A stretch of 53,179 bases of DNA from an uncultured Collinsella sp. Its GTDB lineage: Bacteria > Actinomycetota > Coriobacteriia > Coriobacteriales > Coriobacteriaceae. Below, one piece after another: positions 1-6,615 of this stretch. Both the position numbers and the translations under genes were made by a program. The notes beneath the pieces were generated by a model. That model was given only the letters and a program-made list of their open reading frames with translations, ran no database searches and was not told where the DNA came from. The stretch is from positions 1-53,179 of the forward strand of contig CABVDJ010000011.1 in the NCBI GenBank assembly GCA_902497025.1, written 5' to 3'. Numbering within the stretch: position 1 is the first letter of the stretch; each line of letters starts with the position of its first letter.

Positions 1-69
1 GGGGGCCGCCGGCTCGTTATCGTGGCGGGCGCAGTCCTGGCGAGCTCGATGGGTCATCTCGCTAGGTAA
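1..69 (+). CDS. C-terminal tail of a cut-off gene
   Basis: Reading frame 1 is open from the window edge to a TAA at 67-69. It encodes 22 residues ending VLASSMGHLAR, with a hydrophobic stretch (LVIVAGAVLA) that could be the end of a last membrane helix. The next gene begins about 60 bp downstream on the same strand. Nothing more can be said about the function. The short length means it could be a chance open frame, although GC-rich third positions agree with coding. Confidence 0.35.
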   Translation, partial: GGRRLVIVAGAVLASSMGHLAR

Positions 70-130
70 AAAGATGGTTCGCGGTGGTATTGTTGCTGTG
101 GGTTTAATTCGATATGAAAGGGTGACTTTG

Positions 131-1159
131 GTGTCCAAGATGGATTCTACGCTCTCCTATATTACTGACCAGTTGAAGGCACTGACTTCTATTGCTTCGC
201 CTACGGGCTATACCCGTGCGGCGACTGATTATCTGATGGAGACCCTGCGCGATATGGGCTTTGGGCCCGAGCGTTCTAATAAGGGTAACGTGCTCGTTGA
301 GCTTGGTGGCGAGGGTGAGCCGCTCGTACTGGCGAGCCATGTCGATACCCTGGGCGCCATGGTGCGCTCCATTAAGGACAATGGTCGCCTGCGCCCCACG
401 ACGCTCGGCGGGCATCAGTGGTCTACGGCCGATGGCGAGAACTGCACTGTCTACACGCGTGACGGTAATGTTTATACGGGGGTGGTCCTCAACACCGAGC
501 CCTCGGCGCATGTGGCCGATGAGCCGGTCAAGACCATTGAGAAGAACATGGAGATCTTGCTCGATGAGAATGTCGACAGCAAGGACGATGTGCTCGAGTT
601 GGGCATTCAGACCGGTGACATCATTGCCATGGATCCGCGCACCACGGTGACGGAGAGCGGCTACATCAAGAGCCGCTTCCTGGATGACAAACTGTCTGCG
701 GCGATTCTGCTGGGTCTGGCGCGTGCCGTCGCTGCCGGCGAGGTGACGCTTTCGCGCAAGGTTTCGCTGCTCTTTACCGTGTACGAGGAGGTCGGCCACG
801 GCGGTGCCTTTGTGCCGGCCGACACGCGCGAGATGATCAGCGTTGACATGGGCTGCGTGGGAGACGACCTGGGCTGCACTGAGCGCATGGTTTCGATTTG
901 CGCCAAGGATTCGGGCGGTCCGTACAATTACGACCTGGTGACGACGCTGTCCAACATCGCGCGCGAGCTGGAGCTCGACTACGCGATCGATGTGTACCCG
1001 CACTACGGCTCCGATGTTGAGGCCACGCTTTCTGCCGGCTACGACATTCGCCACGGCCTGATCGGCCCCGGCGTGTACGCAAGCCACAACTACGAGCGCA
1101 GCCACATCGACGGCGTACGCAACACCTACGAGCTGGTCCGCGCCTACGTCCAGCGCTAG
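131..1159 (+). CDS. M42 family metallopeptidase (glutamyl aminopeptidase/endoglucanase-like)
   Basis: A cytosolic di-zinc aminopeptidase of family M42, which trims N-terminal residues from short peptides, often as large tetrahedral complexes. Metal and catalytic motifs are all present: HVDTLGAMV (His about residue 70), SRFLDDKLS (bridging Asp), EEVGHGG (Glu general base plus Glu ligand), VDMGC (Asp) and SHNYERSH near the C-terminus (His). Length is 342 aa, normal for the family. I start at GTG 131 (VSKMDSTLSY), because a GAAAGG Shine-Dalgarno lies about 9 nt upstream. An ATG at 74 in frame would add 19 residues not typical of the family. It is monocistronic, followed by a 73-bp palindromic repeat and a convergent gene. 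Confidence 0.9.
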   Translation: MSKMDSTLSYITDQLKALTSIASPTGYTRAATDYLMETLRDMGFGPERSNKGNVLVELGGEGEPLVLASHVDTLGAMVRSIKDNGRLRPTTLGGHQWSTADGENCTVYTRDGNVYTGVVLNTEPSAHVADEPVKTIEKNMEILLDENVDSKDDVLELGIQTGDIIAMDPRTTVTESGYIKSRFLDDKLSAAILLGLARAVAAGEVTLSRKVSLLFTVYEEVGHGGAFVPADTREMISVDMGCVGDDLGCTERMVSICAKDSGGPYNYDLVTTLSNIARELELDYAIDVYPHYGSDVEATLSAGYDIRHGLIGPGVYASHNYERSHIDGVRNTYELVRAYVQR

Positions 1160-1214
1160 ACGCACCGATAACGGCGCTGGCAAGTATGACTAGAAAGCCA
1201 GCGTCACCCACTCT

Positions 1215-1287
1215 CAATAAGTTGCGGTGAAATAGGGACTGTTTAAGCGTTTTAAATGCGAAAACAGTCCCTATTTCACCGCAACTT
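1215..1287. repeat. 73-bp palindromic repeat, copy 1 (left arm of a perfect inverted pair)
   Basis: The core 1218-1288 is itself a long hairpin: outer arms TAAGTTGCGGTGAAATAGGG and its complement, with an AT-rich asymmetric centre. The whole 1215-1287 stretch is the exact reverse complement of 2348-2420. It lies between two convergent stop codons (1159 and 1301) and could act as a bidirectional terminator. Confidence 0.9.
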
Positions 1288-1300
1288 AGGAGGCAGACCG

Positions 1301-2227
1301 TTATCTCTGCACGTGCCGTAGTACCTCAACGGCGGCGCTTACCTCTATCGTGCGGCGCTCGAGACCGCGGCGGATGGCCTTGAGGCGATTGTCTGCCGTT
1401 GCCCATGCGCTTTGCGAGAGGATCTCTACTGCCTCGTCGACGAACCCATCGAGGTGCGATGCATCGAACCAGTCGAGTGAGTCGGCAAATGCCAGCTGAG
1501 TGGAAGGGTCCGGCCCAAACGGTTTGGCGGCAAACCCAAACTCCCCGGTAACGAGCATGGCGGCTGGCACGTTGTACCACAGGCAATTGCCGCTATCGAA
1601 CAGCGGTGCAGGCCGTATTTCCAGCGTGTCGACGTTGCGGATGATGCCGAAGTTTCGCCAGTGGCGGTCGCTGTTGGCCAAGAGGGCATCGCAGACGATC
1701 ATCTGCGACATAGATCTTCTCACGGCAGCTTCGTCTGCCCCGTGTCTGCCAAGATAGCGACAGTATCGATCGTATGTTGAGCTTCCTCGCTGGCCACCGA
1801 GTGCATCCCTGATATAAGCGGCCGGCACGTATTCCTCGCGGCCATTCAGAAAGTCATTGCATAGGCATACGGGCCCGTCGAACATGCGCTCGACCGTATA
1901 GGGAACAAACTCACCTTTGGATAGCAGACGCCGATGTAGAGCTGTTGCAACCGCCTCGTTAAACGGTCGCTGATCGTCCATTCCGCATCCTTTGACCAGG
2001 ATACGGACGCCATTGCGGATCATCCAGGATTTGGGGAGCTCGCCCTCGGACGTATTGTCAGGATTTTTGAGTCCGATGCCCTCAAGCCAGCCTGAACGCT
2101 GCTCGGGCGCCGACCGTTCAAAATCGTTCTCGAAGTAATTGAGGTGCTGCCAATCGAGCTCGTCGCAGTCGACCGGCCTTAGCCAGTAGCAATCCGAAAG
2201 CGAAAAACCCAGGCATCGGACGGGCAC
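1301..2227 (-). CDS. HipA/CtkA-like kinase-fold protein, N-terminally short
   Basis: 308 aa from GTG 2227. The C-terminal half carries the HipA-type kinase signatures LLANSDRHWRNFGII (catalytic loop, with NSDRH) and APLFDSGNC (metal-binding Asp of the DxG-like motif). The N-terminal part, LGFSLSDCYWLRP followed by W..LNYFENDF, matches a family of about 400-aa HipA-domain proteins of Firmicutes and Actinobacteria as I recall it. Those have roughly 90 more residues before this point. Upstream of the GTG the frame stays open for about 27 codons (including RYRDPGIASGIE, which still resembles the family), then meets a TAA with no good start codon. The gene may therefore be 5'-truncated. HipA relatives are serine/threonine kinases, often toxins. 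No HipB partner is adjacent. The gene is enclosed by perfect 73-bp inverted repeats. Confidence 0.7.
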   Translation of the reverse strand: MPVRCLGFSLSDCYWLRPVDCDELDWQHLNYFENDFERSAPEQRSGWLEGIGLKNPDNTSEGELPKSWMIRNGVRILVKGCGMDDQRPFNEAVATALHRRLLSKGEFVPYTVERMFDGPVCLCNDFLNGREEYVPAAYIRDALGGQRGSSTYDRYCRYLGRHGADEAAVRRSMSQMIVCDALLANSDRHWRNFGIIRNVDTLEIRPAPLFDSGNCLWYNVPAAMLVTGEFGFAAKPFGPDPSTQLAFADSLDWFDASHLDGFVDEAVEILSQSAWATADNRLKAIRRGLERRTIEVSAAVEVLRHVQR

Positions 2228-2347
2228 TTCAATACCGCTGGCGATACCTGGGTCTCGATAGCGAGAAATCGTTGGCCTTAAGCTGCTGGTCTCGTTAAGT
2301 ATTTACAATGTTAAATTTAGCATTTAGACAGAGCATAATACTTAACA

Positions 2348-2420
2348 AAGTTGCGGTGAAATAGGGACTGTTTTCGCATTTAAAACGCTTAAACAGTCCC
2401 TATTTCACCGCAACTTATTG
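2348..2420. repeat. 73-bp palindromic repeat, copy 2 (right arm of the inverted pair)
   Basis: Every base matches the reverse complement of 1215-1287, including the asymmetric loop (TTTTCGCATTTAAAACGC against GCGTTTTAAATGCGAAAA). It starts ten bases beyond the mnmA stop and lies upstream of the HipA-like gene, so it may serve as the mnmA terminator. Confidence 0.9.
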
Positions 2421-2429
2421 GGGGTACGG

Positions 2430-3530
2430 CTATTTGAGGGCGGCGGTTACGGTGCCGCCGCCGAGGACGACGTCGCCGCGGTAGACTACGACGGCTTGGC
2501 CGGGGGCGATGGCTCGTTGCGGCTCGTCAAAAGTTAGCAGCATTTGCCCGTCTTCATCACGCGTAAGGGTCGCTGCCTGGTCTTTCTGACGGTAGCGGTA
2601 CTTGGCACCTACGCGAATGCCGCCGGCGTCGAGTTCCGCCTCCATGCGCTCTGCCGGAGCGCTCCAGATCCAGTCGTTTGCCGTGAGCGCTGTGGCCGCC
2701 AGGTCCTCGGCCTCGCCCAAATACACGGTGTTGTTGGCGGCGTCGACGCCCGTCACATACACGGGATGCGCCATCGCGACGCCCAGGCCCTTGCGCTGGC
2801 CGATGGTGTAGCGCAGCGCGCCGTTGTGGCGCCCGACCACGCTGCCGTCGCGCCACACAATGTCGCCCGGTGCAGCGGGATGTCCGCAGCGGCGCTCGAT
2901 ATAGCCCGCGTAGTCACCGTCTGGAATAAAGCAGATGTCCTCGCTTTCGGCCTTCTGAGCGTTGGTAAAGCCCTGCTCGGCGGCAATGCGGCGCACATCG
3001 CGCTCTTTGTCTAGGCCTGCCAGCGGAAAGATCGTGTGCGCCAGGCGCTCCTGCGTAAGCGAATACAAAAAGTAGCTTTGGTCCTTTTTGGGATCTTCGC
3101 CGCGATGTAGCTGCCAGGTGCCATCTGCCGCCTGGCTTGTTTTGGCGTAATGTCCCGTTGCAATGTAGTCGCAGCCCATGTCCAGCGCCGCATCGAGCAG
3201 CGCGCCAAACTTAATGTGGCGGTTGCAGATAATGCACGGATTGGGCGTCAGCCCCTCCCGGTAGGCGCTCACAAAGCGCTCGATAACGCTGTGGTCGAAC
3301 GTCTGCTGCAAGTCGAGCACGTGGTGGGGGATCCCGATGCGCTCGGCAACGGCCTTCGCGTCGGCGATGTCGCGGTCGACTTTGCTCATACCCGTGGCGG
3401 GGTCGGGCGCGGGGCAGGTGAGGCGCATGGTGGCGCCGACGCATTCGTAGCCCTGGCTTTTGAGCAGGTACGCGGTCACGCTGGAATCGACGCCGCCGCT
3501 CATGGCGACGAGCACGCGCTTGTTGTGCAT
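2430..3530 (-). CDS. mnmA: tRNA-specific 2-thiouridylase MnmA
   Basis: Adenylates and then thiolates U34 of Glu, Gln and Lys tRNAs to give 2-thiouridine, using sulfur relayed from a cysteine desulfurase. The N-terminus has the PP-loop MSGGVDSS (residues 9-16). The two catalytic cysteines are visible in NPCIICNRH (nucleophile) and ESEDICFIPDGDY (persulfide carrier). C-terminal tRNA-binding beta domains include GLGVAMAHPVYV. Length is 366 aa, standard for the family. ATG 3530 is preceded by AAGGAGA. It lies downstream of cysK on the same strand, so both neighbouring products handle sulfur, but a terminator-like hairpin separates them. Confidence 0.97.
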   Translation of the reverse strand: MHNKRVLVAMSGGVDSSVTAYLLKSQGYECVGATMRLTCPAPDPATGMSKVDRDIADAKAVAERIGIPHHVLDLQQTFDHSVIERFVSAYREGLTPNPCIICNRHIKFGALLDAALDMGCDYIATGHYAKTSQAADGTWQLHRGEDPKKDQSYFLYSLTQERLAHTIFPLAGLDKERDVRRIAAEQGFTNAQKAESEDICFIPDGDYAGYIERRCGHPAAPGDIVWRDGSVVGRHNGALRYTIGQRKGLGVAMAHPVYVTGVDAANNTVYLGEAEDLAATALTANDWIWSAPAERMEAELDAGGIRVGAKYRYRQKDQAATLTRDEDGQMLLTFDEPQRAIAPGQAVVVYRGDVVLGGGTVTAALK

Positions 3531-3558
3531 GGGGAGGTTCTCCTTGGTGGCATGTGGC

Positions 3559-3598
3559 CAAAAAAGAAAAGCGGCGCGGGAGGCTGGTTCCGCGCCGC
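3559..3598 (-). terminator. rho-independent terminator behind cysK
   Basis: Read on the minus strand, a GCGGCGCGG/CCGCGCCGC stem is followed directly by TTTTCTTTTTT. It sits between the cysK stop and the mnmA start codon. Confidence 0.85.
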
Positions 3599-3711
3599 AG
3601 ACATTGTAGCAAGTTCGGGCGTCATGTGGGACACCCTGTTGGGATGAGCCCAGGCTGCCAGAAGAGAGGGGAGACCGGCGTGCCTTGGACTCGTTCTAAG
3701 AACGAGAAGCT

Positions 3712-4650
3712 CTAGTCCTGGAACAGTGCCGTGGACAGGTAGCGCTCGCCCGTGTCGGCAAGCAGGGCCACGATGGTCTTGCCCTCGTTCTCGGGGCGCT
3801 TGGCCAGCTGTAGTGCGGCCCACACAGCGGCACCGGACGAAATGCCCACGAGCACGCCCTCCTTGTGGCCCACGGCGCGGCCGGTCGCAAAGGCGTCGTC
3901 GTTCTCGACGGGGATGATCTCGTCGTAGACCTGGGTGTCGAGGACGTCGGGCACAAAGCCGGCGCCGATGCCCTGGATTTTGTGCGGGCCGGCCTGGCCC
4001 TTGGAGAGCACCGGGGAGGTGGCGGGCTCGACGGCGACGACCTTAATCTCGGGGTTCTGCTCCTTGAGGAACTCGCCCACGCCGGTCACGGTGCCACCGG
4101 TGCCAACTCCGGCGACGAAGATGTCGATCTGGCCGTCGGTGTCGTCCCAGATCTCGGGGCCGGTCGTGGCCTTGTGAATGGCGGGGTTGGCGGGGTTCAC
4201 AAACTGGCCGGCGATGATGCTGTTGGGAGTCTCCTTCTGCAGCTCCTCGGCCTTGGCGATAGCGCCCTTCATGCCCTTGGAGCCGTCGGTGAGCACGAGC
4301 TGCGCACCGTATGCCTGCATTAGCTTGCGGCGCTCGACGGACATGGTCTCGGGCATGGTGATGATCACCTTGTAGCCGCGGGCGGCCGCCACCGAGGCGA
4401 TGCCGACACCGGTGTTGCCGCTCGTGGGCTCGATGATGGTGTAGTCGCCGCCGCGCACGAGCTTGCCTGCCTTCTCGGCCTCGTCAATCATGTTCTTGGC
4501 GACGCGGTCTTTAACGGATCCGGCGGGGTTGAAGTATTCCAGCTTGACGAGCACACGGGCCTTGAGGTCCTCGTCGGCCTCAAAGTGGGTGAGCTCCAGA
4601 AGCGGGGTGTGGCCGATAAGCTGATCGATGGACGTGTAAACCTTGCTCAT
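3712..4650 (-). CDS. cysK: cysteine synthase A (O-acetylserine sulfhydrylase)
   Basis: PLP enzyme that makes L-cysteine from O-acetylserine and sulfide. The PLP lysine is K47 in NPAGSVKDR. The substrate loop TSGNTG, the phosphate-binding glycine run GVGTGGTVTG and the C-terminal GISSGAAV are all intact. Length is 312 aa, as usual. ATG 4650 follows GGAGGTTCACC. It is transcribed divergently from an Rrf2-type regulator across 253 bp containing a nested dyad. In Bacillus the Rrf2 protein CymR uses CysK itself as corepressor, so local cysteine control is a reasonable inference. A terminator follows. Confidence 0.96.
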   Translation of the reverse strand: MSKVYTSIDQLIGHTPLLELTHFEADEDLKARVLVKLEYFNPAGSVKDRVAKNMIDEAEKAGKLVRGGDYTIIEPTSGNTGVGIASVAAARGYKVIITMPETMSVERRKLMQAYGAQLVLTDGSKGMKGAIAKAEELQKETPNSIIAGQFVNPANPAIHKATTGPEIWDDTDGQIDIFVAGVGTGGTVTGVGEFLKEQNPEIKVVAVEPATSPVLSKGQAGPHKIQGIGAGFVPDVLDTQVYDEIIPVENDDAFATGRAVGHKEGVLVGISSGAAVWAALQLAKRPENEGKTIVALLADTGERYLSTALFQD

Positions 4651-4708
4651 GGTGAACCTCCAAAGTGTTCAAGTTGCTGGTTGCCGTGTGGTTTTACGGC
4701 GTGTCTAG

Positions 4709-4748
4709 CAGCTAAACCCATAAACCTTATAGGTTGTTCGTTTAGCTG
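4709..4748. promoter_or_regulatory. nested dyad in the cysK/rrf2 divergent region (possible operator)
   Basis: Outer 9-bp arms CAGCTAAAC (4709-4717) and GTTTAGCTG (4740-4748) enclose a second dyad AACCT-TAT-AGGTT (4723-4735). It lies about 60-100 bp upstream of cysK in an AT-rich stretch unlike the flanking genes. It fits an operator for the divergent regulator or a leader hairpin; binding is inferred. Confidence 0.45.
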
Positions 4749-4903
4749 TTGGCAAGCATAGTAGACACTAAAGCCTAGTAATGCAATAGGAAATAGAAGA
4801 TTATTACGAGTCGATTAACCATCTTGACCGGAACGGGTATTTTCAAACCCAATTTTTCGGCTAGAATTTCAACGGACTAAAAGACCGAAAGGCAGCACTA
4901 TAT

Positions 4904-5332
4904 ATGTTGATTTCCACTAAGGGCAGGTACGCCCTGCGCGTTATGGTTGACCTGGCCGAGCACCAGGCGGCCGGTCGCATCCCGCTCAAAGAGATCGCGG
5001 CGCGACAGGGGATTTCCGAGAAATATCTCGAGAACATCTTGGCGACGCTCGTGCGCGCCAACATGCTTTCTGGCATGCGTGGCAAGGGCGGCGGCTACGT
5101 GCTCACGCGCCCGCCCGAACAGTACACGGTGGGCGAGATCTTGCGTCTGACCGAGGGCAGCTTGGCCCCGGTCGCCTGCCTGGATGGCGACTGCAAGGGT
5201 TGCTCGCGATCTGATGAGTGCCCCACGCTCGACGTGTGGAAGAACCTGGACAAGCTCATCAACGATTACCTCGACGGTGTGACGCTCGATCAACTTGTCG
5301 CTCCCAACCATGGCTACGACTACGTCATCTAA
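4904..5332 (+). CDS. Rrf2 family transcriptional regulator with a Cys cluster
   Basis: 142-aa winged-helix dimer of the IscR/NsrR/CymR family. The N-terminus MLISTKGRYALRVMVDLA, the recognition region ISEKYLENILATLVRA and the wing GMRGKGGGYVLTRPP are canonical. Four cysteines at 92, 97, 100 and 106 (ACLDGDCKGCSRSDEC) lie in the Fe-S loop, though the spacing differs from the C-x5-C-x5-C of E. coli IscR. CymR of Bacillus has no such cluster. The start ATG 4904 is well fixed by family homology, with AAAGGCAG upstream. Divergence from cysK suggests it controls cysteine or Fe-S supply. Whether it senses Fe-S, NO or the cysteine pool cannot be told here. Confidence 0.92.
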   Translation: MLISTKGRYALRVMVDLAEHQAAGRIPLKEIAARQGISEKYLENILATLVRANMLSGMRGKGGGYVLTRPPEQYTVGEILRLTEGSLAPVACLDGDCKGCSRSDECPTLDVWKNLDKLINDYLDGVTLDQLVAPNHGYDYVI

Positions 5333-5402
5333 CCCATACCTGCCATTTGGGGACGGGATGGAAATGGTAGATTTTCTTGCCCTCTGAGACTTGGCAAATA
5401 AG

Positions 5403-5433
5403 AAGGCCGCCCATTTTTGCGATGGGCGGCCTT
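5403..5433. terminator. bidirectional terminator between convergent genes
   Basis: Perfect 12-bp stem AAGGCCGCCCAT/ATGGGCGGCCTT, with short T-rich stretches on either side (TGATTTGG on plus, CTTATTTGC on minus). It lies between the stops at 5332 and 5469. Confidence 0.8.
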
Positions 5434-5468
5434 TGATTTGGCCCGATGCGTTTGTGTGTCGGGGCGTT

Positions 5469-5834
5469 CTACTCTTCGGCAATACTATCGAGGATGCTGC
5501 GCATGATGGACACTAGGATGCTGCCCATAAAGGCCGAGCCAAAGCCGGCGATGGAGATGCCGACGCCCAACAGGTTGACCGACAGGTAGCTGGCGAGCTC
5601 CAGCATAAAGCTGTTGAGCACGAGCTGGAAAATGCCGAGCGTAATGATCGTGAGCGGCAGCGAGATGACCGTGAGGAACGGTTTGACGAACGAATCGACG
5701 ATGTTGAGGAACAGTCCCACAAAGGCAAAGCAGACCCAGGCCTCGGCAAAGCCGAAGGGCTGGATACCGGGGACGAGGAACGTGGCGATCGCGATGGCGA
5801 TCGAGGTGAAGAGCCAGTTAAGCATAAAGCGCAT
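5469..5834 (-). CDS. phage holin family 4-type small membrane protein
   Basis: 121 aa with four hydrophobic helices and almost no soluble part: LFTSIAIAIATFLVPGI, VCFAFVGLFLNIV, FLTVISLPLTIITLGIF and GVGISIAGFGSAFMGSIL. The PF04020-like signature is the VGLFLNIVDSFVKPFLTVIS region followed by LPLTIITLGIFQLVLNSFML. Such chromosomal proteins are widespread and named after phage holins by similarity only; no lytic role is implied. No phage genes are nearby. ATG 5834 is preceded by AAGAAAGGATTCACGCC. It appears monocistronic. Confidence 0.85.
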   Translation of the reverse strand: MRFMLNWLFTSIAIAIATFLVPGIQPFGFAEAWVCFAFVGLFLNIVDSFVKPFLTVISLPLTIITLGIFQLVLNSFMLELASYLSVNLLGVGISIAGFGSAFMGSILVSIMRSILDSIAEE

Positions 5835-6022
5835 GGCGTGAATCCTTTCTTGCGCCGGGGTTGCTGGCGTCGCGTGAAGCGGCTTGCGGCGGCGACTTGG
5901 ATGGTTGCGCGGGCGCGCCGCGGTGTTTGGGCGCTCATTGTCTCAAATATTCGTGGAGCTTACGTGCGCATTCGGTTTCTAAACGGCGTTCGTCCTGAAA
6001 AACGTGCCGCTGACAGAGAGTC

Positions 6023-6053
6023 TTGTCACTTTAGTTTGGTGGTGTGCTACACT
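6023..6053 (+). promoter_or_regulatory. promoter for the YerC-like gene
   Basis: TTGTCA at 6023-6028 and an extended -10 TGcTACACT (TACACT 6048-6053), spacing 19. The 325-bp gap 5835-6159 otherwise holds only a short hairpin CGGGC/GCCCG (6096-6112) in the leader and no credible gene. Confidence 0.5.
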
Positions 6054-6159
6054 GCTACGGGCAAATGGCCCATGCATAGTTTTATTGCATATTTACGGGC
6101 GAACGATGCCCGATGTCAGTATCAACTTCGATGCCTTATGGCGGGTTTGGCGGTGATCG

Positions 6160-6459
6160 ATGAATATCGAGAACATGTTTGACAAGCCTGATGTCAAGCA
6201 GCTGGTCCACGCATTTAGTCTTTTGGACGACGAGAACGATATCCAGGCGTTTTTAACCGATATCTGCACGCCGCGCGAGATTTGCGATCTTTCTCAGCGC
6301 CTGCAGGTCGCGCGCTATCTGGACGAGGGCGAGCCCTATGTTGAGGTTCAAGCCCGCACCGGCGCTTCGTCCACCACGGTGAGCCGTGTATCCAAGGCGC
6401 TTAATGGCGAGTACGGTGGCTATCGCAAGATCCTCATCAAACTGGAGGATGGCGAGTAG
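6160..6459 (+). CDS. YerC/YecD family TrpR-related protein
   Basis: 99-aa helix-turn-helix protein of the Trp-repressor superfamily. FLTDICTPREICDLSQRLQVARYLDEG is the characteristic family block (about residues 31-58). It is followed by the HTH GASSTTVSRVSKALN, ending in GGYRKIL. Members are small DNA-binding proteins of unclear target, widespread in Gram-positive bacteria. The gene has its own promoter and terminator, so it is probably not an operon partner of addB. The Shine-Dalgarno is weak (GGCGGTGATCG). Confidence 0.88.
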   Translation: MNIENMFDKPDVKQLVHAFSLLDDENDIQAFLTDICTPREICDLSQRLQVARYLDEGEPYVEVQARTGASSTTVSRVSKALNGEYGGYRKILIKLEDGE

Positions 6460-6486
6460 GCCAGCGGCAAAAACGAATTGTGCAGA

Positions 6487-6511
6487 ACCGTCCCTTCGGG
6501 GGCGGTTTTTT
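6487..6511 (+). terminator. rho-independent terminator after the YerC-like gene
   Basis: ACCGTCCC-TTCG-GGGGCGGT stem with a UUCG tetraloop followed by TTTTTT. One G-T pair in the stem. Confidence 0.9.
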
Positions 6512-6615
6512 GATCCCTTGGGGACGGGGGAAATCTGTTGGCGTGGGGCAAATCTGTCCGCGTGGGCGGGTAGGATGGATGCATTGATTATTGCGAACGG
6601 TTTGAGTGGAGGACC

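Noticed and set aside
104..1183. 359-codon antisense frame opposite the M42 peptidase
   Set aside because: Low-complexity His/Val/Arg-rich translation with no family features; the sense strand encodes a complete enzyme.
5838..6182. 114-codon plus-strand frame
   Set aside because: It covers a promoter region, overlaps the YerC start, and has an Arg-rich chance composition.
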